From positions 1-5,640 of the forward strand of contig VEOV01000345.1 in NCBI GenBank assembly GCA_012026855.1: a stretch of DNA of 5,640 bases, given 5' to 3'. The stretch comes from Geobacter sp. (lineage in GTDB: Bacteria > Desulfobacterota > Desulfuromonadia > Geobacterales > DSM-12255). Below the pieces are notes generated by a model, which was given only the letters and a program-made list of their open reading frames with translations, was not told the DNA's origin and ran no database searches. Positions 1-4,821 of this stretch are shown one piece after another; position 1 is the first letter of the stretch; the number at the start of each line of letters is the position of its first letter. Both the position numbers and the translations under genes were made by a program.

Positions 1-144
1 AGGACACAGCGGCCGAAATGGGCCTTTGCAACGCAAGCAGGCGCTGACGCTTTTATTGCTGCCAACGGCGGGGTTCTGGCTGACTGGCAATCGGTTTTGG
101 CCGTTGCCGGAGAGGATGCCGAGCCGCAATCCCGTCGCAGATGA
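1..144 (+). CDS. NosL-family protein, C-terminal fragment (5' end outside window)
   Basis: An open frame enters from the left edge in frame 1 and stops at TGA 142-144, giving 47 residues with no start codon in the window. The residues from RPKWAF onwards align without gaps to residues 110-145 of the complete NosL-like protein that follows: both have KWAFA, then Ala and Phe at matching places, an NGG turn, LA, and a VL..A ending. I count about 15 identities over some 33 positions. This marks it as the end of a NosL-type domain, the family of exported metal-binding proteins named after the nitrous-oxide reductase accessory factor. It ends in an Arg-rich tail (QSRRR) instead of the His/Gly tail of its neighbour. 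The stop lies 79 bp before the next start, so the two may be cotranscribed. The metal-binding N-terminal half cannot be seen, so whether the protein is functional is unknown. Confidence 0.8.
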   Translation, partial: RTQRPKWAFATQAGADAFIAANGGVLADWQSVLAVAGEDAEPQSRRR

Positions 145-223
145 GCTTTTGATTTATCGGGTGCTGGACAGATACCGCACCTCTGGGTAAACTTCGTGAA
201 AAATTCCAAGAGAGGTAACATCC

Positions 224-706
224 ATGAAAAGATTCATTCTTGTAACAACGCTGGTGATGCTGGTTGTGGCTGCTGTCTGCTTTGCAGCTGACACAAAGGT
301 GGAAGCTCCGGCAGACTGCAAGCATTGCGGCATGAACCGGACGAAATTTGCCCATAGCCGGATGCTCATCACCTACAAGGACGGCACCACGGGAACCTGC
401 AGCATTAACTGTGTTGCCATCGACCTCAAGGCTAACGCCGGCAGAGAGGTGAAAAAAACTGAAGTTGGCGATTATGACTCAAAGAAGCTGATCGACGCCA
501 GGACAGCAACCTGGGTGATCGGTGGCAGTGTGAGAGGGGTGATGACACCGGTTGCCAAATGGGCTTTTGCGGAAAAGAGCAGCGCCGAAAAGTTTGTCAA
601 AAAGAACGGTGGCAAGCTGGCAACATTTGCTGAGGTTTTGCGTGCCGCTGAAGGCGAGCAGGGGGAGAAGGGGTCTGGCGGAGGACATGGCGGTCACAAG
701 ATGTAA
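224..706 (+). CDS. NosL-family exported metal-binding protein
   Basis: A 160-residue protein with an N-terminal signal peptide: Lys2/Arg3, a hydrophobic core at residues 4-20, and a likely signal peptidase I cleavage near FAA-D (residues 20-23), which would place it in the periplasm. The mature part begins with a CKHCGM motif (Cys32, Cys35, Met37), typical of the NosL family, followed by TCSINCVAID with Cys59 and Cys63, the GDYDSKKLIDA and WVIGGSVRGVMT segments (residues 82-108) and the KWAF...NGG...LA region (112-133). Characterised NosL proteins bind Cu(I) for nitrous-oxide reductase. No nos genes lie here, so a general metal or redox role is inference. The C-terminus (residues 150-160) is Gly/His-rich with His155 and His158, possible extra metal ligands. 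The ATG at 224 has the Shine-Dalgarno-like AGAGAGG at 209-215, 8 nt upstream. It is a tandem paralogue of the preceding fragment. A lipoprotein reading (Cys19) is unlikely because the residues before it, AAV, are a poor lipobox. Confidence 0.87.
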   Translation: MKRFILVTTLVMLVVAAVCFAADTKVEAPADCKHCGMNRTKFAHSRMLITYKDGTTGTCSINCVAIDLKANAGREVKKTEVGDYDSKKLIDARTATWVIGGSVRGVMTPVAKWAFAEKSSAEKFVKKNGGKLATFAEVLRAAEGEQGEKGSGGGHGGHKM

Positions 707-709
707 GCC

Positions 710-739
710 GGCAGGGGCTGCTCAGTTGCAGGCCGTGCC
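710..739 (+). other. Imperfect hairpin after the NosL-like gene, possible weak terminator
   Basis: Three short stems stack here: GGCA 710-713 with TGCC 736-739, GG 715-716 with CC 733-734, and CTGC 718-721 with GCAG 728-731 around the 6-nt loop TCAGTT. That gives ten pairs with two G-G mismatches. No T run follows, so it lacks half of an intrinsic terminator. It could protect the 3' end of the upstream mRNA, or be chance. Confidence 0.25.
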
Positions 740-748
740 AATTCATTG

Positions 749-777
749 ATGACAGCGGCAAGAATTTCTGGTATAAA
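749..777 (+). promoter_or_regulatory. Predicted sigma70-type extended -10 promoter for the lipoprotein gene
   Basis: ATGACA (749-754) matches the -35 consensus TTGACA at five of six places. A 17-bp spacer leads to TATAAA (772-777), also five of six against TATAAT. The TGG at 769-771 just before the -10 gives the extended TGn motif. Transcription would start near 784, leaving a leader of about 54 nt before the ATG at 838. The nearly ideal spacing and the position in a 131-bp intergenic gap make it credible. It implies that the lipoprotein gene is transcribed separately from the NosL-like genes. Confidence 0.65.
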
Positions 778-837
778 ATACAAACTGCCGCTTAATGAAC
801 ATGTTACGCGGGGTGATCTGTCCATTCAGGAGTATCG

Positions 838-1332
838 ATGTCTCGCAAGCATTTACTAGCTGTTTTACTTGGCATCTCCCTTCCCATAGTTATATTCGGC
901 TGCAAGGCAAAGGAAGAGCCGAAAAAGCCGGATCAAGGGGCATCATCTGCCAATGACAATGTGGTCAGGAAGCAGACCGAAGTTACTGTGCCTGCCAGTG
1001 TCAAAGGTAAATGGAAAGCCGTTAAACTCAGCATTATGGACAAGGAGAAAAACAAGGAAGGTTTTGTTGTCATTGAAATCGGTAAAACCATGAAGATTAA
1101 CGATACCAACCTCGTTATCAAGGTTGAAACCTTTTTGCCCCATTTTATCATGGAGGGGACATCCCTTACTTCTAGTTCCAATATGCCCAAAAATCCAGCT
1201 GTGCAGGTACATATCACCGAGAATGGCCAGGATGTGTTCAAGGGGTGGCTCTTTACCCTCTATCCCAACACCCATGCTTCCCAGCATTCAAGGTACGGTT
1301 TCGGCCTGGTCGATTTCTATCCCGCCAAATAA
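838..1332 (+). CDS. DUF2155-like lipoprotein
   Basis: A 164-residue protein with a lipoprotein signal: Arg3/Lys4, a hydrophobic stretch to residue 20, and IFG-Cys22 as lipobox. Phe at -2 is unusual but tolerated. The residue after Cys22 is Lys, not Asp, so by the enterobacterial rule it would go to the outer membrane. A charged, Ser/Asn-rich linker (residues 23-50) leads into a soluble domain. Its end carries the features I associate with DUF2155: GWLFTLYP (136-143), then HASQHSRYGFGLVDF (146-160), with Trp137, His150 and Tyr153 in the places of the family's W-x-F...H-x-x-Y pattern. The function of DUF2155 is not established, to my knowledge. The ATG at 838 follows AGGAG (828-832) by 5 nt, a good ribosome binding site. 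The gene sits between its own promoter and a strong terminator, so it is probably monocistronic. Lipoprotein status is surer than the domain name. Confidence 0.78.
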   Translation: MSRKHLLAVLLGISLPIVIFGCKAKEEPKKPDQGASSANDNVVRKQTEVTVPASVKGKWKAVKLSIMDKEKNKEGFVVIEIGKTMKINDTNLVIKVETFLPHFIMEGTSLTSSSNMPKNPAVQVHITENGQDVFKGWLFTLYPNTHASQHSRYGFGLVDFYPAK

Positions 1333-1355
1333 TGCCGGCAAAAACAGTTTTTATC

Positions 1356-1384
1356 TAAAAAGGCTCTCTTTGGGAGCCTTTTTA
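1356..1384 (+). terminator. Strong Rho-independent terminator after the lipoprotein gene
   Basis: TAAAAAGGCTC (1356-1366) pairs perfectly with GAGCCTTTTTA (1374-1384), an 11-bp stem around a 7-nt loop that can close further by C1368-G1372 and a T-G wobble. The GC core is GGCTC/GAGCC and is followed by TTTTT. Because the 5' arm is A-rich, the same structure could end transcription on the - strand too. It starts 23 nt after the stop codon and insulates parA from upstream transcription. Confidence 0.9.
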
Positions 1385-1492
1385 GTCTTTAGCTCCGCTG
1401 AACCGGAAAAACCTTTTCACCTGCACTCATTTATGCTAGTTTTCACCACTTGCTAGCTGTCCAAGATTATCCCCCGGGGAATACAAAGTAAT
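1385..1492 (+). promoter_or_regulatory. parA upstream region, presumed promoter location
   Basis: These 108 bp lie between the terminator and parA and must hold the parAB promoter if transcription does not read through. No convincing -35/-10 pair is visible. The best -10-like strings are TATGCT (1432-1437) and GATTAT (1465-1470), neither with a good -35 at the right distance. The hexamer TGCTAG occurs twice, at 1434-1439 and 1451-1456, 17 bp apart. The 8-bp palindrome CCCCGGGG (1472-1479) lies 13 nt before the start codon. Its GGGGA end is the only Shine-Dalgarno-like string, and at 12 nt it is far from the ATG, so ribosome binding looks weak. Confidence 0.4.
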
Positions 1493-2266
1493 ATGTCCAG
1501 AGTGATCTGTATTGCCAATCAGAAGGGCGGGGTCGGGAAAACGACTACTGCTGTCAATCTTGCAGCATCCCTGGCCGCAGCCGAGAAGAAAGTCCTGCTG
1601 GTCGATGTCGATCCGCAGGGAAATGCCACCAGCGGTGTCGGGGTGGAGAAGAGCACGCTCAAGAGCAGCGTCTATGACCTGCTCATCAATGATGAAAATC
1701 CGGCAGATCTGATTCTGCCGACGGAACTTGCCTCTTTGCAGATAATTCCGGCCACTCCGGATCTTGCCGGAGCCGAGATTGAACTGATCGAGCTCCCTGA
1801 ACGTGAAAACAAGCTCAAGAAAATCATCGCTTCCCTGAGAGACCGGTACGATTTCGTCATCATCGACTGCCCGCCGTCTCTCGGGCTGCTGACCATAAAC
1901 GCCCTGACAGCTGCCGACTCTGTTATTGTACCGCTCCAGGCGGAGTTTTACGCCATGGAGGGCCTCTCCCAGATTATCAGGACCATCGGCCTGGTGCAGA
2001 AGGGCCTGAATCAGCGGCTCACGCTGGAAGGCATTCTCCTCACCATGTACGACGGCAGAAACAATCTCTCCCGGCAGGTGCAGGAAGAGATCCGCACACA
2101 CTTCAGCGGGCAGGTGTTCGATACCGTTATCCCTCGAAATGTCAGGCTTTCCGAAGCTCCCAGTCACGGCAGGCCGATAATCCTTTACGATATTGCATCG
2201 CGCGGGGCAGTTGCCTATCTTGAGCTGGCCAGCGAACTGATGCGGCGCGGAGGGGCAGATGATTAA
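1493..2266 (+). CDS. parA: Chromosome-partitioning ATPase ParA (Soj)
   Basis: A 257-residue ParA/MinD-superfamily ATPase, close in length to Bacillus subtilis Soj (about 253). It binds ATP, dimerises on nucleoid DNA, and is released when ParB at parS stimulates hydrolysis, which segregates the replication origin. Visible motifs are the deviant Walker A KGGVGKTT (residues 11-18, signature Lys11 and catalytic Lys16), the A' motif DVDPQGN (38-44) and Walker B FVIIDCPP (121-128, Asp125). Arg189 and Arg218 in IPRNVRLSEAPSHG fall where Soj has arginines needed for DNA binding. It has no N-terminal helix-turn-helix extension, so it is the chromosomal (type Ib-like) form, not the long plasmid form. 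The ATG at 1493 gives the usual family N-terminus (MSRVICIANQKGG), although no strong ribosome binding site precedes it. Its last 8 bp overlap parB, and the pair probably forms one operon. Confidence 0.97.
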   Translation: MSRVICIANQKGGVGKTTTAVNLAASLAAAEKKVLLVDVDPQGNATSGVGVEKSTLKSSVYDLLINDENPADLILPTELASLQIIPATPDLAGAEIELIELPERENKLKKIIASLRDRYDFVIIDCPPSLGLLTINALTAADSVIVPLQAEFYAMEGLSQIIRTIGLVQKGLNQRLTLEGILLTMYDGRNNLSRQVQEEIRTHFSGQVFDTVIPRNVRLSEAPSHGRPIILYDIASRGAVAYLELASELMRRGGADD

Positions 2267-3095
2267 GAAAACCGGCCTCGGCAAGGGTATGGGGGCGCTG
2301 CTCCCGGTGGTGGAGAAGGAGCAGACCAGCTACTTCATCTGTCCGATTGAGGATATCAAGCCGAACAAAGGGCAGCCGCGCAAGACCTTTACCTCGGAGA
2401 AGCTGGAGGAACTGGCGGCCTCCATCCGGGAGAAAGGGGTCATCCAGCCGTTGGTGGTGATCCGCAAGGGGAATCACTACGAGATCATTGCCGGTGAAAG
2501 ACGCTGGCGGGCTGCGCAGAAGGCCGGTTTGCACGAGGTGCCGGTTGTTATCCAGAATGTGTCAGAGGACACTGCCCTGGAGATGGCTCTCATCGAAAAT
2601 ATCCAGCGTGAAGACCTGAACGCCATTGAAGAGGCCCAGGCTTACCGCACCCTGATGGAGAAAATCGACCTGTCCCAGGAAGAGCTGGCAAAACGGGTCG
2701 GCAAGGCCCGCTCGACCGTGGCCAACTCGCTGCGCCTGCTGAAGCTCCCCGATGATATCCAGCGCGACCTCATCACAGAAAAGCTTTCCATGGGGCATGC
2801 CAGGGCAATTCTTTCTTTGGAACAGCCGGACCTGCTCCGTAAGGCCCGGGAAGAGATCGTCAAGAAGCAGTTGAGCGTGCGCGGCGCCGAAGCGCTGGTC
2901 AAGCGGCTCAAGAATCCGCCTGCCAAAAAGGGGGCCGCGGTGCAGGACAGGGATGTTGCCGATCTTGTCGAATTGTTGAAAAAAAGATTTCAATCCCGGG
3001 TCGAGATCAAATCGGGCGGCAGATGCGGTAAAATCGTGATCAGCTACAGCGGCAGGGACGAACTTTCCAGGATAATCGACCTGCTGGGGATTTAA
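2259..3095 (+). CDS. parB: Chromosome-partitioning protein ParB (Spo0J)
   Basis: A 278-residue ParB, the CTP-dependent clamp that loads at parS and spreads along DNA, and the partner of ParA. In order: an N-terminal ParA-activating peptide GLGKGMGALL (residues 6-15); the ParB/Srx domain with NKGQPRKTF (36-44) and the CTP-binding AGERRWRAA (78-86); ENIQREDLNAIEEAQAY (113-129), the second conserved patch; a helix-turn-helix for parS (SQEELAKRVGKARSTVANSLRLL, about 139-161) followed by LSMGHARAIL (176-185); a linker rich in Lys/Pro/Ala (about 218-226); and a C-terminal dimerisation domain (about 230-278). GGAGG at 2249-2253, inside the parA end, stands 5 nt before the ATG. With the 8-bp overlap this favours translational coupling and matched ParA and ParB amounts. 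No key residue is missing. No parS palindrome was found in the window. Confidence 0.97.
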   Translation: MIKKTGLGKGMGALLPVVEKEQTSYFICPIEDIKPNKGQPRKTFTSEKLEELAASIREKGVIQPLVVIRKGNHYEIIAGERRWRAAQKAGLHEVPVVIQNVSEDTALEMALIENIQREDLNAIEEAQAYRTLMEKIDLSQEELAKRVGKARSTVANSLRLLKLPDDIQRDLITEKLSMGHARAILSLEQPDLLRKAREEIVKKQLSVRGAEALVKRLKNPPAKKGAAVQDRDVADLVELLKKRFQSRVEIKSGGRCGKIVISYSGRDELSRIIDLLGI

Positions 3096-3119
3096 TCTTC
3101 GGGCAAAAATGCTTGACAG

Positions 3120-3146
3120 CGAAATAGCCTTGTGGTAGCTATTTTG
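3120..3146 (+). repeat. Inverted repeat overlapping the putative atp promoter
   Basis: AAATAGC (3122-3128) and GCTATTT (3138-3144) are perfect reverse complements around a 9-nt spacer, and the stem can grow to 9 pairs with C3120-G3146 and a G-T wobble. It begins directly after the TTGACA box and covers the -10 area. A repressor or activator site is one reading. A weak terminator for parB, whose T-rich arm lies inside the stem, is the other. Confidence 0.5.
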
Positions 3147-3157
3147 TGCTTTAGCTC

Positions 3158-3178
3158 AGGGGGCACTGTTTTCCCCCT
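3158..3178 (+). repeat. GC-rich hairpin in the atpX leader
   Basis: AGGGGG (3158-3163) pairs with CCCCCT (3173-3178), five G-C pairs and one A-T, around the 9-nt loop CACTGTTTT. No T run follows, so it is not a classical terminator. Lying just downstream of the presumed transcription start, it could stabilise the 5' end of the atp mRNA or take part in leader regulation. Confidence 0.5.
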
Positions 3179-3183
3179 ATTCG

Positions 3184-3198
3184 TGTATGCAGTATACA
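3184..3198 (+). repeat. 15-bp dyad before atpX
   Basis: TGTAT (3184-3188) and ATACA (3194-3198) are reverse complements around GCAGT. The short AT-rich arms look more like a protein-binding site than an RNA hairpin. It lies 27 bp before the GTG start and includes an in-frame ATG (3187-3189) that I do not take as the start. Confidence 0.35.
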
Positions 3199-3225
3199 AT
3201 TTCTTGCCTGACGAGAGGTGGCAGC

Positions 3226-3651
3226 GTGATTAATGTAGATCTGGCATTTGTGATTCAGCTTATCAACTTTCTGATTCTGATCCTGGTGCTTAACATACTA
3301 CTGTATAAGCCGATAAGAAAAGTTCTCGCCGAGCGCCAGGGGCGCATTGCCGAGGCCAAAAGCCGGGCAGAGGCTGTCGATCAGGATGTTCAGGCAAAAA
3401 TGGCCGAGTATGATGCTCGCCTTAAGGAAATGAAGAGCGGTGCTTCCGACGAGCGTGGCGTTCTGGTAAAAGAGGCCCAGGCTGAAGAGGCGGTCATTCT
3501 TGATGCTGCCCGCAAGGAAGCAGCTGATACATTGGCAACAATCAGGGACAGGGTGGCCAAGGAAGCGGCTGCAGCAAGAGTTTTGCTGCAGGAGCAGGCC
3601 AAGGGGCTCTCTGTTGATATCTGCGAGAAGGTTCTGGGGAGGAGCTTGTAA
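3226..3651 (+). CDS. atpX: F1Fo-ATP synthase subunit b' (AtpX)
   Basis: A 141-residue b-type subunit of the peripheral stalk, which holds F1 against rotation and pairs with subunit b. It has one N-terminal membrane span (about residues 7-26, FVIQLINFLILILVLNILLY) followed by KPIRKVLAERQGRI, the usual b' junction, then a long charged coiled coil of Ala/Glu/Lys/Arg to the end. I choose the GTG at 3226 (product MINVDLAFVIQ) because AGAGG (3214-3218) stands 7 nt upstream and b' proteins start a few residues before the membrane span. The in-frame ATG at 3187 would add 13 residues with no good ribosome binding site and lies in a dyad. One base separates its stop from atpF. This shorter, unextended protein fits b', and the next gene fits b. 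The labels atpF and atpX could be swapped in some annotations. Confidence 0.92.
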   Translation: MINVDLAFVIQLINFLILILVLNILLYKPIRKVLAERQGRIAEAKSRAEAVDQDVQAKMAEYDARLKEMKSGASDERGVLVKEAQAEEAVILDAARKEAADTLATIRDRVAKEAAAARVLLQEQAKGLSVDICEKVLGRSL

Positions 3652-3652
3652 T

Positions 3653-4273
3653 ATGAAGCGCTGTATCGATTTTATGCGCAAGCCGGCAATAGCAGCAGGC
3701 GCCCAGATTATTCTGATTATTGCTCTGGCATCGTTCGGATTCGCCTCCGGCGGTGAAGGCGGAGCCCACGGTGGCGGCCATGGTGGCGCTGCCCAGTGGA
3801 AAGACTTCATGTGGCGCTGCATCGACTTTGCTGCGCTGGTGCTCATCATGGTCTGGGCTGTCAAGAAAGCAGACATGAAAAAGGCCCTGGCAGACCGTCA
3901 GGCAGGCATTGACAAGGCGTTGCGCGAAGCAGACGAGCTCAAGGCTGCTGCCGAAAAGAAATTTGCCGAGTACAATGCCAAGCTTGCCCAGGCAAACAAA
4001 GAGACCGAAGAGCTGCAGAAGCTGATCCGTGAGGACGGCCTGGCAGAAAAGGCCAGAATCGTTGCCGAAGCTAAAGTTGCTGCCGAAAAGATCAAGGATC
4101 AGGCCAAGGTTCTGGCTGATCAGGAGATAGTAAGGGCCCGTACCGAGCTGCGCGAAGAGGCTTCACGTCTTGCTGTCCAGCTTGCCGAGCAGACTCTGAA
4201 GGCCAATATGAAGGCTGATGACCAGGATCGTCTGGTTGGAGAATATCTTACCAAGGTGGTGGAATTACATTGA
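3653..4273 (+). CDS. atpF: F1Fo-ATP synthase subunit b with exported-type N-terminal extension
   Basis: A 206-residue b subunit, longer than the 156 of E. coli. Residues 1-31 look like a signal peptide (Lys2, Arg3, Arg9, Lys10, hydrophobic core 12-30, Ala31-Ser32), then a Gly/His stretch (32-47, His39 and His43), then WKDFMWRCIDF leading into the membrane span (about 57-70), a basic junction VKKADMKKALADRQ and a long coiled coil. The stalk function is known for the family. Removal of the N-terminus is inference. If cleaved, a His/Gly tail would face the periplasm; if not, the protein has two spans. The ATG at 3653 has GGAGGAG (3638-3644) 8 nt upstream, better than Met8. The open frame extends upstream to 3500, but that part overlaps atpX and is not b-like. 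RCIDF occurs at residues 3-7 and again at 55-59. The stop overlaps the atpH start. Confidence 0.93.
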   Translation: MKRCIDFMRKPAIAAGAQIILIIALASFGFASGGEGGAHGGGHGGAAQWKDFMWRCIDFAALVLIMVWAVKKADMKKALADRQAGIDKALREADELKAAAEKKFAEYNAKLAQANKETEELQKLIREDGLAEKARIVAEAKVAAEKIKDQAKVLADQEIVRARTELREEASRLAVQLAEQTLKANMKADDQDRLVGEYLTKVVELH

Positions 4274-4812
4274 GCGCGAACGCTATAGCACGTCGTTACG
4301 CCAAGGCGCTTGTTCAGCTGGCGGCTGAAGAGAGTGCCGTGGAGAAATTTCATGGTGAGCTGGCAAAGGTGGAAGCGCTTTTTACTGCGCACCCCGAGCT
4401 TGGTTCACTCCTATCCAACCCGGCTTACGGCATCGATGCCAAGCTTGATACCTTGAAAGATGTTGCTGACAGACTGGCGCTTTCGGGTACCATCCGGAAT
4501 TTCCTGCTGCTGCTGCAGGAGAGAAACCGTATGACCTGCCTGCCGGCAATTTTCTCCTGTTACAGCATCCTGGCTGACGAGCTTTCCGGGGTTGTCCGTC
4601 CGGTAATTACCTCAGCTCTGGCACTGGGCGATGCCCAGATTGCCGAGATCAAGTCTGTGCTTGAGAAGAGCACCGGCAAGAAAGCCATAATGACAGTTAA
4701 GATTGATCCTGAGCTCATCGGCGGTGTGGTTACCAAGATAGGCGACAAGGTTCTTGATGGCAGTGTTAAAACACAGTTGACCAGAATTGAAGATATATTA
4801 CAGAAGGGGTGA
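4270..4812 (+). CDS. atpH: F1Fo-ATP synthase subunit delta (AtpH)
   Basis: A 180-residue delta subunit (OSCP type), of normal family length, which sits on top of F1 and ties the alpha subunits to the b/b' stalk. It has the N-terminal IARRYAKAL helix (residues 6-14), a helical domain with NFLLLLQERNR (77-87), and the C-terminal signature LIGGVVTKIGDKVLDGSVKTQL (149-170). I choose the TTG at 4270: no ATG or GTG occurs near the start of the conserved N-terminus, the next Met is residue 88, and GGTGGA (4258-4263) lies 6 nt upstream. The start shares four bases (TTGA) with the atpF stop, so translation is likely coupled. A rare TTG start may hold output down for this single-copy subunit, which is inference. 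Confidence 0.95.
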   Translation: MSANAIARRYAKALVQLAAEESAVEKFHGELAKVEALFTAHPELGSLLSNPAYGIDAKLDTLKDVADRLALSGTIRNFLLLLQERNRMTCLPAIFSCYSILADELSGVVRPVITSALALGDAQIAEIKSVLEKSTGKKAIMTVKIDPELIGGVVTKIGDKVLDGSVKTQLTRIEDILQKG

Positions 4813-4821
4813 GATGATCCT

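Larger units (their letters stand above)
3096..3225 (+). promoter_or_regulatory. Leader and presumed promoter of the ATP synthase operon
   Basis: A 130-bp gap separates parB from the GTG start of atpX. TTGACA (3113-3118) is a perfect -35 box. The -10 is unclear: TAGCTA (3136-3141) has the right 17-bp spacing and an upstream TGG (3133-3135, extended -10 type) but matches TATAAT at only two places. GCTATT (3138-3143) matches at three, with 19-bp spacing. A start near 3148 would give a leader of about 78 nt holding a hairpin (3158-3178) and a dyad (3184-3198). TATACA (3193-3198) is another -10-like string without a good -35. Transcription from parAB may also run through. Confidence 0.5.

Noticed and set aside
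149..176. TTGATT and GATACC as a promoter before the complete NosL-like gene
   Set aside because: The -10 matches at only three places and the spacing is 16 bp, too weak to report for a 79-bp gap that may lie within an operon.
552..749. A 65-codon + strand frame overlapping the end of the NosL-like gene
   Set aside because: It lies almost wholly inside the better-supported frame, has no ribosome binding site and no recognisable content.
1439..1456. Possible parS near parA (GTTTTCAC)
   Set aside because: Only a half-site resemblance to TGTTTCAC is present; the right half is not GTGAAACA. ACGTGAAAAC at 1801-1810 likewise lacks its left half.
1436..2284. A 282-codon open frame on the - strand covering all of parA
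   Set aside because: It is antisense to a gene with unmistakable ParA motifs, is rich in Arg, Gln and His, and has no recognisable domain. It is a shadow of parA codon usage.
2548..2556. TTATCCAGA, one mismatch from a DnaA box
   Set aside because: It is a single site inside parB coding sequence with no cluster or AT-rich unwinding region, so not evidence of an origin.
3150..3180. TTTAGCTCAGGGGG, which resembles a tRNA D-arm
   Set aside because: No acceptor stem, anticodon arm or GGTTCGA-type T-loop fits around it, and its G run pairs with the following C run as a hairpin.
3500..3652. Upstream 51-codon extension of the atpF frame
   Set aside because: It lies inside atpX in another frame, its Arg/Cys/Trp-rich product does not resemble a b subunit, and a good ribosome binding site stands before the Met at 3653.
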